A stretch of 64,000 nt of DNA from Aliidiomarina halalkaliphila (GCF_007096385.1 NZ_VJWL01000001.1:186001-250000), one strand, 5' to 3'. Shown: positions 44,372 to 54,992, counted from the stretch's first letter. Notes: generated by a model from the letters alone, not told the origin. Numbers and translations: made by a program.

Positions 44372-44782
44372 TTATTTAATTAAGAAACTTTCTAGCGATT
44401 TGCCACTATTAACTGCTTTTTGGATAGGCTTCGGCATACGACCTTGGCCGGTCCAAGTGCGCCGCTCGCCATTCGACATTGTGTATTCATATTTTGCTGG
44501 CTTAGGCGCACGTTTGCGTAGTGAGCGTTTCTTAGGGGTGCTCGCAGTGGTGCCTAAAATATCTTGTGGATCTAGGCCTGCAGCCTGAATTTCTTTTCGA
44601 ATCCGTTCAATGTCTGCCAATTTAGCGGCTTGGGCCCGCTTTAATTCAGCTTCTTCTTCCTTGCGCTGCTCAATTACGTTCTCAAGCTTCACGGCAACTT
44701 CTTGTAAATCAGATACCGAAAGGCTTTTAGTCGCCGCATTCAAGCGACGTGCATGGGTAAGAATATCTGTAAATTCGCTCAT
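44372..44782 (-). CDS. hns: H-NS-family nucleoid protein
   Basis: H-NS silences AT-rich genes by DNA bridging. The 136-residue protein has an N-terminal oligomerising coiled-coil (about 10-60, LQEVAVKLENVIEQRKEEEAEL), a basic linker (KKRSLRKRAPKP), and a C-terminal DNA-binding domain with YEYTMSNGERRTWTGQGRMPKPIQKA. The QGR minor-groove motif is intact. The gene is monocistronic. The 511-base region upstream is very AT-rich and probably includes an autoregulatory site. Confidence 0.93.
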   Translation of the reverse strand: MSEFTDILTHARRLNAATKSLSVSDLQEVAVKLENVIEQRKEEEAELKRAQAAKLADIERIRKEIQAAGLDPQDILGTTASTPKKRSLRKRAPKPAKYEYTMSNGERRTWTGQGRMPKPIQKAVNSGKSLESFLIK

Positions 44783-45293
44783 TGAATATCCTGTTTTATT
44801 CGATATGAATTACTGAAAGATAACATGCAAGTATATTAGGGAAATCTCGCATTGGTTATTTTACATCATATTTAATTAAACAGTTCAATTGTTTCAGTGT
44901 AAATATTCGAAATAATTATTAATTTTGCGTAATTGCGTACATATATAGCGCTTAATATTAGTATTCCAATAATGGCTTTTCGTGCGCCTGCTATGACGTC
45001 TCAGGCGTTGAACTATATGGAATCTATCGTATTTGAAACTATGTTTTTATAGAATCTGATTAAGTGTTTTCCGCGCCCTCTCGTTGTAGTTCTAGAACGA
45101 TATTGACCAATATGACGAGGAGGTTCGGCTTGTCTTGGCGAGTCAATAGCTCATGGTGGACTCAGTGGCAGTTGGAGCAGGGTCTTGTTATCGGCACAAA
45201 CATTGGCCTTAGACGACTACCAACATCGTCTGGCTTCTCCGTGCATGGTTGCGCAACAAAACACCTCCTTGTGTTTTGTGCTGCTACACTGAT
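44783..45293. other. AT-rich intergenic region upstream of hns
   Basis: No convincing gene is found in these 511 bases. The part 44783-45060 is strikingly AT-rich, with A and T tracts and an inverted repeat AAACA-N7-TGTTT at 44878-44894, and should contain the hns promoter. The part 45061-45293 is of ordinary composition; an 81-codon open frame at 45064-45309 (plus) is unsupported. A 9-bp hairpin lies at 45256-45279. Confidence 0.6.
45256..45279 (-). terminator. Hairpin after etf-QO with an AAGGAG loop
   Basis: On the minus strand ACAAAACAC-AAGGAG-GTGTTTTGT forms a perfect 9-bp stem with a 6-base loop, 15 bases after the etf-QO stop. It lacks a following T run, so it may be a weak terminator or an mRNA 3'-end stabiliser. 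The loop sequence equals a Shine-Dalgarno core, which may be chance. Confidence 0.4.
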
Positions 45294-46958
45294 TTACATA
45301 TTCGGATAGTTCGGACCACCGGTACCTTCTGGTGTGACCCAGCGGATATTTTGGCTTGGATCTTTAATGTCACAGGTTTTGCAGTGAATGCAGTTTTGCG
45401 CATTGATTTGGAACCGCTTTTCTCCGGAGTCACTGGTGACCACTTCATAGACGCCAGCGGGGCAGTAGCGCTGCGCAGGCTCGTCATACTTAGGTAAGTT
45501 CACATCAATTGGAATGGATGCGTCCTTAAGCTGGAGATGGCAGGGTTGATCTTCCTCGTGGTTCGTGTTGGATAAATACACCGACGAATTACGATCAAAG
45601 GTGACTTTGCCGTCTGGTTTTGGGTAGTCAATTTTCGTGGCGGAATCTGCTTTTTGCATACCCGCATGGTCGGGCTGCGTATCTTTAAAGGTGAAAGGCA
45701 GTTTGCCGCCAAACCAGTTCTGATCGATGGTGTTATAAGCACCACCGCCCCACATACCCCATTTGTGAATCACCGGGCCAAAATTACGCGAGCGGTAGAG
45801 CTCATCATATACCCAAGAAGCCTTAAAGCGTTCGGTGTAATCGGTGAGGTCAGTGCCCAACTGTTCCTTCGACAGTGCTTCAAAAATACTTTCTGCCGCC
45901 AACATACCGCTCTTCATGGCGGTGTGGTTGCCTTTGATCTTGGCAAAGTTCAGTGTTCCTGCATTACAGCCCACCATGAGAGCGCCGGGCATTGTCATTT
46001 TCGGCAGCGAGTAGAAGCCACCTTTGGCGATTGCGCGGGCACCATAGCTTACGCGTTTACCACCGCTCAAATACTTTTGAATTTCTGGGTGGGTTTTATA
46101 GCGCTGGAATTCCGCAAATGGGTTAAGGTGCGGGTTGGTATAATTCAGGTCGATGATCAAACCTACGAAGACTTGCCCGTTTTCGGCGTGGTATAAATAA
46201 CCACCGCCCGTGGCATGATCTTTTAACGGCCAACCGGCAGTGTGCACCACTAAGCCAGGCTGATGCTGCTCTGCTGGAATATCCCAGATTTCCTTAAAGC
46301 CAATGGCATAGTGCTGTGGGGTCGCGTCTTTATCGAGGTTATACTTGCTAATTAGTTCTTTCCCTAAGTGACCACGGCAGCCTTCAGCGAATACGGTATA
46401 CTTTGCCCGTAATTCCATTCCTGGCATGTAGCTATCTTTGGGTTCGCCGTCGATACCGACACCCATATCACCGGTAATAACGCCAGCAACGGCTCCGTTG
46501 TTGTCATAAATTACGCTCGCTGCGGCAAAGCCAGGGAAAATTTCAACGCCCATGGCTTCTGCTTGCTCAGCTAACCAACGACATACATTTCCCATACTCA
46601 CGATATAGTTACCGTCGTTGTGAAAGGTCTTCGGCACCATAAAATTAGGCATTTTGCTGCCCGCTGTTTCGCTCTTAAGCATATAGATATCATCACCGGT
46701 TACTGCGGTGTTGAGTGGAGCTCCACGCTCTTTCCAGTCAGGGAATAGTTCGTTTAAGGCTTTTGGCTCGAGTACTGCGCCAGAAAGAATATGGGCGCCA
46801 ACCTCAGAGCCTTTTTCGATCACACAAATCTGTAGCTCTTGGTTCTTTTCTTGGGCAAGTTGAGCGAGTCTGCACGCTGTGCTCAAACCAGAGGGGCCGG
46901 CACCAACGATTAAGACATCAAACTCCATACTTTCGCGTTCCACAGCTTGGTCCGCCAT
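45294..46958 (-). CDS. etfQO: Electron transfer flavoprotein-ubiquinone oxidoreductase
   Basis: ETF-QO takes electrons from reduced ETF (fed by FadE, isovaleryl-CoA dehydrogenase and others) and reduces ubiquinone at the inner membrane. The 554-residue protein has the FAD-binding motif DVLIVGAGPSGLSTACRLAQ (about 14-33), the quinone-binding membrane-surface region, and a C-terminal [4Fe-4S] site NCIHCKTCDIKDPSQNI with a fourth Cys upstream (QRYCPAGVYEV). GGAG lies eight bases before the start. It is downstream of the liu operon and the GGDEF-EAL gene on the same strand, separated by 41 bases from the latter. Confidence 0.96.
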   Translation of the reverse strand: MADQAVERESMEFDVLIVGAGPSGLSTACRLAQLAQEKNQELQICVIEKGSEVGAHILSGAVLEPKALNELFPDWKERGAPLNTAVTGDDIYMLKSETAGSKMPNFMVPKTFHNDGNYIVSMGNVCRWLAEQAEAMGVEIFPGFAAASVIYDNNGAVAGVITGDMGVGIDGEPKDSYMPGMELRAKYTVFAEGCRGHLGKELISKYNLDKDATPQHYAIGFKEIWDIPAEQHQPGLVVHTAGWPLKDHATGGGYLYHAENGQVFVGLIIDLNYTNPHLNPFAEFQRYKTHPEIQKYLSGGKRVSYGARAIAKGGFYSLPKMTMPGALMVGCNAGTLNFAKIKGNHTAMKSGMLAAESIFEALSKEQLGTDLTDYTERFKASWVYDELYRSRNFGPVIHKWGMWGGGAYNTIDQNWFGGKLPFTFKDTQPDHAGMQKADSATKIDYPKPDGKVTFDRNSSVYLSNTNHEEDQPCHLQLKDASIPIDVNLPKYDEPAQRYCPAGVYEVVTSDSGEKRFQINAQNCIHCKTCDIKDPSQNIRWVTPEGTGGPNYPNM

Positions 46959-46999
46959 AGTAAATACTCCTACATGTATGTATCTTCGAAAACTGACGA

Positions 47000-49195
47000 T
47001 TAATTGATTTTAACAGGAATTGCGCCATCTGGCTGTGTCAGTAATTGCGTGAGTTCATCCGCAGGGAGCGGACGGCTGTAATAAAAACCCTGACCAATGG
47101 TACAACCACGCTCAATTAAGAACTCGGCTTGCTCTTGGGTTTCAACACCTTCTGCAACAATACCAATATCTAAGTTTCTGGCTAAGCTAACGATCGTTTG
47201 GGTAATAGTGGCGTCGTCTTTGTCGTCGGGTAAATCCTTCACGAACGAGCGATCTATCTTCAGTGCGTTAATCGGGAAGTGCTTCAGATACGACAGCGAC
47301 GAATAACCCACACCGAAATCATCAATGGCCAAGGTAATGCCGTTATCACGCATATCGTGCATAAATTGGGTGTGCGAGCTGCTATTTTCGATGAGCACTT
47401 GCTCGGTTAACTCTAATTCTAAATACGCGGTTGGAATGCCGGCACTTTTCACTGCAAAAAGAATTTGCTCGGTAAGGTCGGGGAGCTGGAAAAGGCGTCC
47501 GGAAATATTGACCGACATGCGCAAGTCATTAAAGCCCAGGTCACGCCAGCGGGCAAGCTGACGGCACGCAGTTTGTAGAACAAATTCGGAAATAGGGATA
47601 ATCAGGCCTGAGTCCTCGGCAATAGGTATAAAACGATCCGGACCGATCATGCTGCCATCATCTTCAATCCAGCGCACTAATGCTTCCACTCCAATGACTT
47701 TGCGTGTGGTCATATCGACTTGCGGCTGGTAGTACACCGTAAGCTTGTTTTGCTCAATGGCATATCGTAACTTTTTCGATAAATCGAGCCGATCGCTCAA
47801 TTCGTCGTGAAGTTCTTGGCTGTAGACGTGCCAAATATTCCGGCCTTTGTCTTTCGCGCGATATAAGGCGGTGTCTGCATGGCGCACAAGTTCTTCGGCA
47901 TCTTCCTCGCCAGTTTGCGTTAAGGAAATACCAATACTACCGGTTACAAAGATCTCATAACCTTCTACATGGAATGCGGTGTCTAATGCTGCGATAACTT
48001 CGTCAGCGAAATCTTCCAGATCTTTTTGTTCTTGTAAATCGCTAACAAGAATGGCGAATTCATCGCCGCCAAGGCGGGCCAGTAATGAGCGGCCCACGTG
48101 CAATTCTGACAAGCGCGCGGCCACTTGTTTCAACAGGGCATCACCAATATTGTGGCCAAGGGTATCGTTCACTTCTTTAAAGTGATCCAAATCGATGAGC
48201 AACACGCCAATTAACTCGCGTTGCTCGCGCAAGCGCAGGATTTCACTTTTCAAATGCGCGATGACAGCGTTACGGTTAGCAAGGCCTGTGAGTGAATCGT
48301 GCTCTGCCAGATAAGCTACACGCTTTTCAATTTTCTCTCGTTCTTCAATTTCGTCATAGAGCTCACGGTTCGCTTCTTCGAGCATACGCTCCCGCACGCG
48401 GCTGACACCTAAAAGGTACAATACAAAGGTCAATAATGTAGTGACCAATGAGCCGGAAATGAGGACGAGTAGCGGCAGCTTATTGCGCATTTGTTGCAGA
48501 CGGGTGGGCGAGGGCCAAAGTTCCATATGCCAGCTTTCCCCAAACAACTGAAACACCCGATCAGAACCCCATTGTGTACGGAGACTATCGTCGCTGGCAT
48601 AGTTAAATAAAATGCCGCCATCGGATTGGCGAATGACCCGAAATTGAGAACCTTCGGTAATGTGACGACCAATGATCAGATGCAGTAAACGATTGGTATC
48701 GAGCAGACCTGCGTAATAGCCCCGAGGCTCTCGTTCCAATTGAGGCACAATTAAAAGAAGATCTGCCGGATGTTCGCCCATGCTATCGGCGGAGATTAAA
48801 TAGCGAACGCCATGATTAAATTTGTGTAACCAAAACATGATGTCTTGGGGCACTTGGCTGGCTGCCGTCGGCATATCGGGATAACGTGCGGAAATTTCGC
48901 CTTCAGGCGTAAACCAGTATAACGTGCGGAATTGGCGATAATACGAGGTGACCGTTTCACCTTCGTCGACCCATGCAGGGCCATTCAAGCCTTGGCGGCT
49001 TATCCAAGTGAACCCAAACATGTGTGATTGTAGTTCACGGCGCACTTCGAGCTGTAATGCGTAGAGTTCAGCATCAAGTTGGTCACGAATACTGTAATTG
49101 TCGGCATAGCGCAACGAGAAGGTCAGAAGTAGTGTCATCACAACTCCTGTTAGCCCCGCAATAATGGCTTCCCTGTGTTTTCTCAGTTTGCGCAT
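47000..49195 (-). CDS. Membrane GGDEF-EAL c-di-GMP enzyme with periplasmic sensor
   Basis: This 731-residue protein has two membrane segments (about 11-29 and 240-265) enclosing a periplasmic region of some 210 residues that resembles a CHASE-type sensor. A short coiled linker is followed by GGDEF (about 305-465) with intact GGDEF in LARLGGDEFAIL. The RxxD inhibitory site is absent. EAL (about 480-725) is intact: EALVRW, ELTEQVLIE, AIDDFGVGYSSLSYL and EGVET. Synthesis and breakdown of c-di-GMP could both occur, with direction set by an unknown ligand. It lies between aacS and etf-QO on the same strand. Confidence 0.9.
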   Translation of the reverse strand: MRKLRKHREAIIAGLTGVVMTLLLTFSLRYADNYSIRDQLDAELYALQLEVRRELQSHMFGFTWISRQGLNGPAWVDEGETVTSYYRQFRTLYWFTPEGEISARYPDMPTAASQVPQDIMFWLHKFNHGVRYLISADSMGEHPADLLLIVPQLEREPRGYYAGLLDTNRLLHLIIGRHITEGSQFRVIRQSDGGILFNYASDDSLRTQWGSDRVFQLFGESWHMELWPSPTRLQQMRNKLPLLVLISGSLVTTLLTFVLYLLGVSRVRERMLEEANRELYDEIEEREKIEKRVAYLAEHDSLTGLANRNAVIAHLKSEILRLREQRELIGVLLIDLDHFKEVNDTLGHNIGDALLKQVAARLSELHVGRSLLARLGGDEFAILVSDLQEQKDLEDFADEVIAALDTAFHVEGYEIFVTGSIGISLTQTGEEDAEELVRHADTALYRAKDKGRNIWHVYSQELHDELSDRLDLSKKLRYAIEQNKLTVYYQPQVDMTTRKVIGVEALVRWIEDDGSMIGPDRFIPIAEDSGLIIPISEFVLQTACRQLARWRDLGFNDLRMSVNISGRLFQLPDLTEQILFAVKSAGIPTAYLELELTEQVLIENSSSHTQFMHDMRDNGITLAIDDFGVGYSSLSYLKHFPINALKIDRSFVKDLPDDKDDATITQTIVSLARNLDIGIVAEGVETQEQAEFLIERGCTIGQGFYYSRPLPADELTQLLTQPDGAIPVKIN

Positions 49196-49315
49196 GTAAT
49201 TATTATCGTTATTTATTTATGAGACATCGCCATCATTACGTAAATAACAAAAGAACGCAATGGAGCATCACGTTCTTCCGCTGTTTTAGGTAGATGGCTA
49301 CTGTTTGTCTCTTGT

Positions 49316-51262
49316 TTACGTCAATTCAGCGCGATTTTTGAAAAACTCGAGCGCCTCTGGGTTAGCCAGCGCATCGGTGTTTTTGACCGTTTCGCCATGA
49401 ACAACCTGCCTGACGGCTAGTTCAACGATTTTTCCGCTAATAGTGCGTGGTATATCGGCCACTTGCAAAATAACTGAAGGAACGTGTCGTGGGGTCGCGT
49501 TAGCGCGGATCACCTGTTTGATTTCCGTGCGTAGTTCATCGGTGAGTTCCACACCTTCACGCAATTTAACGAAGAGCACGATGCGCTCGTCATCTTGCCA
49601 ACGCTGACCGATGGCGATGCTCTCTAGTACCGCATCAACTTTTTCCACTTGGCGATAGATTTCCGCGGTGCCAATGCGCACGCCACCAGGATTGAGTACC
49701 GCATCGGAGCGTCCGTAAATGATAACCCCATGTTCAGGCGTCAGCTCGGCGTAATCGCCGTGGGCCCATATGTTCTTAAAGCGGTCGAAATAGGCACTGT
49801 GATATTTGCTACCATCGTTGTCGTTCCAAAATCCGGTAGGCATACAAGGGAAGCTCTGTTCACACACCAGTTCGCCTTTTTCGCCGAGAACCGGTTCGCC
49901 GTTGTCGTTGTAAACATTGACGGCCAAGCCAAGACCGCGACACTGCAATTGACCGCGATAAACGGGTAAATTCGGGTTGCCCAGAGCAAAGCAAGAAACG
50001 ATATCTGTGCCACCGGAGATGGAGCTTAAGCAGAGATCGGATTTAATATCACGATACACATAATCAAAGCTTTCTGGGGCCAGCACTGAGCCTGTGGTGA
50101 GAATGGCGCGCAAGCTGGTTAGTTTGTGACTTTCTTGTGGCTTCTCTCCGGCTTTCTGAAGGGCAGCCAAATACTTCGCACTGGTACCAAATACGGTAAT
50201 GCCTTCACGGTCGATGAGATCAGGCATGGCGGCCGGGCTTGGATAAAATGGAGACCCATCGAATAGTGCCAAGCGGGCACCTAAGGCAAGCCCAGAGACC
50301 AGCCAGTTCCACATCATCCAACCGCAGGTGGTAAAGTAGAAGAAGGTATCATCACGACGGATATCTGTGTGCAGCGCTTGTTCCTTAATGTGTTGCAGTA
50401 GGGTGCCACCAATCCCATGCACAATACACTTGGGAACCCCGGTGGTGCCTGAGCTGAACATAATGTACAGCGGATCGTTGAAGCGACGTGGGACAAAGGT
50501 CAATTCTGAGGCCTCGGAAACCAGATAGTCACGCCAAGCCGTGGCCTTTTCGATATGGTGTGTGGCAGGGGTAAACGGGATGACAACTAACGCTTCAACG
50601 GATGGAAGTTGCGCACGAATTCCATTCACCTTATCGCTGATATCAATGGTTTTACCGTTGTAGTAATAGCCGTTGACGGTCAGCATCACTTTCGGCTCAA
50701 CTTGACCGAAGCGATCAAGGACACCTTGTTCACCGAAATCAGGTGAGCAGCTCGACCAAACCGCGCCTAAACTGGTGGTTGCCAACATGCCGATAATGGT
50801 TTCAATACAATTGGGAAGCATGCCTGCAACGCGATCACCGGCACTCACCCCTTGTTGCTTTAAGGCCTCTGCTAACTGAGCGGTTTGCGTATAGAGTTCT
50901 TGGTAGGTGATTTCGGTGCGTTCGTTTAATTCATTGGTAAACACCGCCGCTGGGCGGTTATCGCGGTAACGTAAGAGGTTTTCTGCGAAATTGAGGGTGG
51001 CATCGGGAAACCATTGTGCACCTGGCATTTTATCGCCATCCCGCAGTACCGTGTTTCCTTTGTTGCCGATCACACCAAAGTAATCCCATAAGAATGACCA
51101 GAAATCTTCTTTATTATCGACCGACCACTGATGAAGCGCGTGATAATCTCCGGAAAAAGACACACCATAGTGTGTTTCGATAGCACGCATAAATTGCGTC
51201 ATTTGTGTGTTGTCGATGGCGTCTGGCTTTGGAGCCCACAATTGGCTTGCTTTGGTTGTCAT
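49316..51262 (-). CDS. aacS: Acetoacetyl-CoA synthetase
   Basis: The enzyme activates acetoacetate with ATP and CoA to acetoacetyl-CoA. The 648-residue protein is of the acetyl-CoA synthetase fold, with YIMFSSGTTGVPKCIVHG (A3 motif, about 262-279), TTCGWMMWNWLVSG, and YGRSDAVLNPGGVRIGTAEIY (A8, about 535). The C-terminal lysine in RTISGKIVELAVR is present. The length of 648-655 fits AacS. The ATG at 51262 lies 16 bases after the liuE stop with AAGAG upstream; a longer start at 51304 would overlap liuE. Acetoacetate comes from LiuE, the product of the gene just upstream. Confidence 0.92.
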   Translation of the reverse strand: MTTKASQLWAPKPDAIDNTQMTQFMRAIETHYGVSFSGDYHALHQWSVDNKEDFWSFLWDYFGVIGNKGNTVLRDGDKMPGAQWFPDATLNFAENLLRYRDNRPAAVFTNELNERTEITYQELYTQTAQLAEALKQQGVSAGDRVAGMLPNCIETIIGMLATTSLGAVWSSCSPDFGEQGVLDRFGQVEPKVMLTVNGYYYNGKTIDISDKVNGIRAQLPSVEALVVIPFTPATHHIEKATAWRDYLVSEASELTFVPRRFNDPLYIMFSSGTTGVPKCIVHGIGGTLLQHIKEQALHTDIRRDDTFFYFTTCGWMMWNWLVSGLALGARLALFDGSPFYPSPAAMPDLIDREGITVFGTSAKYLAALQKAGEKPQESHKLTSLRAILTTGSVLAPESFDYVYRDIKSDLCLSSISGGTDIVSCFALGNPNLPVYRGQLQCRGLGLAVNVYNDNGEPVLGEKGELVCEQSFPCMPTGFWNDNDGSKYHSAYFDRFKNIWAHGDYAELTPEHGVIIYGRSDAVLNPGGVRIGTAEIYRQVEKVDAVLESIAIGQRWQDDERIVLFVKLREGVELTDELRTEIKQVIRANATPRHVPSVILQVADIPRTISGKIVELAVRQVVHGETVKNTDALANPEALEFFKNRAELT

Positions 51263-51278
51263 CGGGATACTCTTCTTT

Positions 51279-52199
51279 TTATTCGCTAGTGGATGTAGTC
51301 GCACGGGTGGCTAAACGAGCCAAACTCACGTTGGAACGTGGTTTTGTGCCTAGGGCCTGACATATATCATGGCCTGCCTGAATGACTGCATCTAAATCAA
51401 TGCCGGTTTCGATCCCCATGCCTGCGAGCATATACAACACATCTTCAGTGGCGACGTTACCACTGGCACCCTTGGCATAAGGGCAACCGCCGAGGCCTGC
51501 TACTGCGCTGTCGAGTACACGCACGCCCATGGGCAAGCAGGCCGCAATATTTGCGAGGGCCTGACCGTAGGTATTATGAAAATGCAGCGCGAGATGTTCC
51601 ATAGGCACTTCTTTGGCCACCGCGGCGAGCATACGTTGGGCCGCGAGTGGTGTGCCGACACCGATGGTGTCGCCCAAAGAGATCTCATAGCAGCCCATAT
51701 CGAATAAGGTTTTGGCGACACGGACCACATCGGCGAGAGGCACTTCACCCTGATAGGGGCAGCCAAGTACGCATGATACATAGCCCCGAACCGGGATATT
51801 TTGAGCTTTCGCTGCGTCGATCACGGGAGCAAATCGCTCCAGCGACTCGGCAATGGAACAGTTAATATTTTTTTGGCTAAAGGCTTCAGATGCAGCACCA
51901 AAAACAGCCACTTCATCAGCGCGGGCAGCCATAGCTAACTCGAAACCTTTGAGATTTGGCGTCAGCGCAGTGTAGGTTACCCCATTACGACGTTGTATTG
52001 CTGCCATGACATCGCCACTGTCAGCCATTTGCGGGACCCATTTCGGGCTGACAAAACTTCCCGCCTCAATGGTTTGATAGCCTGCACCACTTAATGCGTT
52101 AATCAGGGCGACTTTAGCGTCAGTCGATACGGCCTTTTCATTTTGCAGACCATCGCGAGGGCCTACTTCAACGATGCGAACCTGATTGGGCAATGCCAT
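51279..52199 (-). CDS. liuE: Hydroxymethylglutaryl-CoA lyase
   Basis: HMG-CoA lyase splits HMG-CoA into acetyl-CoA and acetoacetate, the last step of leucine breakdown. The 306-residue TIM-barrel protein has [19 protein letters not shown] at the N-terminus, the metal-binding [12 protein letters not shown] and the [22 protein letters not shown] segment with the catalytic Cys (about 245-265). It is three bases from the end of liuD and overlaps the longer aacS start. The LiuR regulon is the expected control. Confidence 0.95.
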   Translation of the reverse strand: MALPNQVRIVEVGPRDGLQNEKAVSTDAKVALINALSGAGYQTIEAGSFVSPKWVPQMADSGDVMAAIQRRNGVTYTALTPNLKGFELAMAARADEVAVFGAASEAFSQKNINCSIAESLERFAPVIDAAKAQNIPVRGYVSCVLGCPYQGEVPLADVVRVAKTLFDMGCYEISLGDTIGVGTPLAAQRMLAAVAKEVPMEHLALHFHNTYGQALANIAACLPMGVRVLDSAVAGLGGCPYAKGASGNVATEDVLYMLAGMGIETGIDLDAVIQAGHDICQALGTKPRSNVSLARLATRATTSTSE

Positions 52200-52201
52200 A
52201 G

Positions 52202-54178
52202 TTACTCCGCAGCTGTAAGACTAATAAGTTCAGCGCCGTCGGTGACCAGATCACCTGCGGCAAAGAACACGTTCTCCACGCTGCCATCGAAAGGCGCGCG
52301 GATCGTGTATTCCATTTTCATTGCTTCCATAATTACGAGGGCTTGGCCTTCCGTCACTGTGTCACCTGCGTTGACGTTCACGGCAACTATAGTGCCATTC
52401 ATAGGAGCCGTGAGAGATCCGGCCTCTTCTTCATGAATCAGCTCTGAGACGGCATCATAGATACGCGCATCGAAACGGCCGTAATCACTAAACAAGGTAA
52501 GGGCAGTTCCCACCATGGCTACTTCCGGCGTGAAGCGTTTATTGCCAATCACTACGGCACCGTGGGGTAGCAATGTAATGCTGCGATTCGCATCGGCCCA
52601 ATGCAGTTCGTTGCCGTTTTGGGTGAGATCCATGCGTACCGGCGCTTCCGCGTATTGGGCGATCAATTCCACATGGTGTTTGGCGTCTGCGTTGACACGC
52701 CAGCCATTGGTCATGCTCCAAGGGTCTTGGCTATGGGTTGCTTGGCGCTCACGAATAATGTGGGCGGCCAACACCAGAAGCGCATCTTGCTCGTCTAATT
52801 CTGCGTCTTGCTGTAACAGAGCATCGCCATATTGCTCAATAAATCGAGTACTCACACCACCTTCACGGAAGGCTTGATGATCGGCGATTCGATACAGGTA
52901 GTCGGTGTTAGTGGTTACACCCGCAATTCGCGTGTCGCGCAAGGCATGACGCAAGCGACGTAAGGCGGAATCCCGATCTTCATCCCATACAATCAGCTTT
53001 GCAATCATCGGATCATAGAAGGCGGTGACATCATCGCCTTCAATAATACCGCTATCCCAGCGACTGTATGGCGAGTTTTCAGGATGACGCAAGAAAGTGA
53101 CATTCCCGGTACTCGGCATAAAGTTTTCGCTGGCGTTTTCAGCGTAAATGCGTGCTTCGAAGGCATGCCCATCGAGCTCGATGTCGTCTTGTTCGAGCGG
53201 CAATACATCGCCTGCGGCCACTCGAATCTGCCAATCCACCAAATCAATCCCTGTGATCATCTCCGTTACCGGGTGTTCTACCTGCAAGCGCGTATTCATT
53301 TCCATAAAATAGAAATCTTGGCGTTCATCGAAGAGGAACTCGACCGTTCCAGCACCCACATAATCAATCGCTTGGGCTGCCCGCACGGCGGCTTCGCCCA
53401 TGGCTTTGCGCAGCCCTGGAGTGAGCCCAGGGGCTGGGGCTTCTTCAATAACCTTTTGGTGACGGCGCTGCACCGAGCAATCACGCTCAGCTAAGTAGAG
53501 CGCATTGCCGTGCTGATCACAAAAAACTTGAATTTCCACGTGCCGTGGTTGGGTGATGAATTTCTCTACCAGCATTTTGTCGTTACCAAAGCTGGCTTTG
53601 GCTTCGCGCCGAGCGGAGGCAAGAGCTTCGCTAAACTCGCTTGCGCTTTCAACCACGCGCATGCCTTTACCACCACCGCCATAGGCGGCCTTTAGAAGTA
53701 CCGGGTAGCCGATTTTCTCTGATTCAGCAGCGAGTAGATCATCGCTTTGGTCATCCCCATGATAACCAGGAACCAAGGGCACACCGGCTTCCTGCATGAT
53801 TTTCTTCGCCGCACTTTTTGATCCCATGGCTGCAATAGCAGCAACGGGTGGGCCGATAAAGATCAAGCCGGCATCGGTGAGAGCACTGGCAAAATCTTCA
53901 TTCTCAGAGAGAAAACCATAGCCTGGATGCACTGCTTGGGCACCCGTAGATTGTGCTGCTGCGATAATACGATCAGCGCGCAAGTATGATTCGCTGCTGG
54001 GGCTGCCACCAATGTATACGGCTTCGTCGGCTTGAATCACATGCTGCGCATTGCGATCCGCATCTGAATAGACAGCAACGGTTTTAATGCCCATTTCACG
54101 TGCTGTACGAATGACCCGGCAGGCAATTTCACCGCGGTTGGCAATTAAGATTTTTGAAATTGGCGTCACTGTGCTCAT
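52202..54178 (-). CDS. liuD: Methylcrotonyl-CoA carboxylase, biotin-carrying alpha subunit
   Basis: The alpha subunit carboxylates biotin with ATP. The 658-residue protein has a biotin carboxylase part ([22 protein letters not shown], then the ATP grasp [14 protein letters not shown] near 165, [18 protein letters not shown] near 285-302) and a C-terminal biotinyl domain with the biotin lysine in [13 protein letters not shown] (about 618). It acts with LiuB to convert 3-methylcrotonyl-CoA to 3-methylglutaconyl-CoA. The gap to liuC is one base and to liuE two bases, so translation is probably coupled. Confidence 0.96.
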   Translation of the reverse strand: MSTVTPISKILIANRGEIACRVIRTAREMGIKTVAVYSDADRNAQHVIQADEAVYIGGSPSSESYLRADRIIAAAQSTGAQAVHPGYGFLSENEDFASALTDAGLIFIGPPVAAIAAMGSKSAAKKIMQEAGVPLVPGYHGDDQSDDLLAAESEKIGYPVLLKAAYGGGGKGMRVVESASEFSEALASARREAKASFGNDKMLVEKFITQPRHVEIQVFCDQHGNALYLAERDCSVQRRHQKVIEEAPAPGLTPGLRKAMGEAAVRAAQAIDYVGAGTVEFLFDERQDFYFMEMNTRLQVEHPVTEMITGIDLVDWQIRVAAGDVLPLEQDDIELDGHAFEARIYAENASENFMPSTGNVTFLRHPENSPYSRWDSGIIEGDDVTAFYDPMIAKLIVWDEDRDSALRRLRHALRDTRIAGVTTNTDYLYRIADHQAFREGGVSTRFIEQYGDALLQQDAELDEQDALLVLAAHIIRERQATHSQDPWSMTNGWRVNADAKHHVELIAQYAEAPVRMDLTQNGNELHWADANRSITLLPHGAVVIGNKRFTPEVAMVGTALTLFSDYGRFDARIYDAVSELIHEEEAGSLTAPMNGTIVAVNVNAGDTVTEGQALVIMEAMKMEYTIRAPFDGSVENVFFAAGDLVTDGAELISLTAAE

Positions 54179-54179
54179 C

Positions 54180-54992
54180 TTATTGTTTTCCGTGTGGTTG
54201 TTTGGATTGCCAAGCTGGCTGTCGCTTCTCTAAAAATGCAGATAAGCCCTCTTGTCCTTCGTCGGACACTCGAATTTGGGCAATGCGGCGCGCAGTTTCT
54301 TTTACCATATCAGCATCGAGGGGGTGTTGGCTCACGTAAGCAATAAGCGATTTACAGGCCTCTAGCGCGGCGGGACCGTTGTTCAATAGCGCTGTGATGA
54401 GCGGCTCTGCAGCACTCTGTAACTCGAGGTCGTCATCGCTTAACACGTGATCTAGTAAACCATGCTGCAGGGCCGTGTGCGCACTAAAGCGTTCGGCAGT
54501 GAGCATATAACGGCGCGCTGCAGGTTCCCCTAATGCTCTTACCACGTAGGGGCTGATCACCGCTGGAATTAAGCCGATTTTTACTTCCGAGAGACAGAAA
54601 CTTGATCGGGCAGTTGCGATAGCCATATCACAGCAGGCCACTAAACCAACAGCACCACCAAATGCGGCACCATTGACGAGGGCAATGGTGGGAAGTCGAA
54701 GATGGTCCAGTTCCCACATTAACGCGCCCAGCTCACCGGCGTCTGTAACGTTCTCGTCGAAATTCTTCTCAGCCATGGAGCGCATCCAATTTAAGTCTGC
54801 GCCTGCTGAAAAGTTCTTACCATTGGCCTGTAACACCAGTACACGCGCTTCTTGTGAATCGCTGGCTTGCTTTAAGGCAGCACGCAGCTGCGCAATCATG
54901 TGATCGTCAAACGCATTATGTACGTCGGGACGATTCATGGTGAGCCAAGCAATACCGCGCTCATCAATGGAAAAATCTACGTAACTCGACAT
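54180..54992 (-). CDS. liuC: Methylglutaconyl-CoA hydratase
   Basis: This 270-residue crotonase-fold enzyme hydrates 3-methylglutaconyl-CoA to HMG-CoA. The oxyanion-hole segments NFSAGADLNWM and NGAAFGGAVGLVACCDMAIA, and the helix with SEVKIGLIPAVISPYV (catalytic Glu), match the family. The place between liuB and liuD is diagnostic of the LiuC role, since other hydratases have similar motifs. The short overlap-free gap of one base to liuD supports one transcript. Confidence 0.93.
   Translation of the reverse strand: MSSYVDFSIDERGIAWLTMNRPDVHNAFDDHMIAQLRAALKQASDSQEARVLVLQANGKNFSAGADLNWMRSMAEKNFDENVTDAGELGALMWELDHLRLPTIALVNGAAFGGAVGLVACCDMAIATARSSFCLSEVKIGLIPAVISPYVVRALGEPAARRYMLTAERFSAHTALQHGLLDHVLSDDDLELQSAAEPLITALLNNGPAALEACKSLIAYVSQHPLDADMVKETARRIAQIRVSDEGQEGLSAFLEKRQPAWQSKQPHGKQ

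Noticed and set aside
45064-45309. 81-codon open frame on the plus strand
   Set aside because: It has no ribosome site, no recognisable domain, and overlaps the end of etf-QO on the other strand.
49235-49246. TTACGTAA-like sequence upstream of the GGDEF-EAL gene as a second LiuR site
   Set aside because: Only half of the 16-bp palindrome is present and the flanks do not match.
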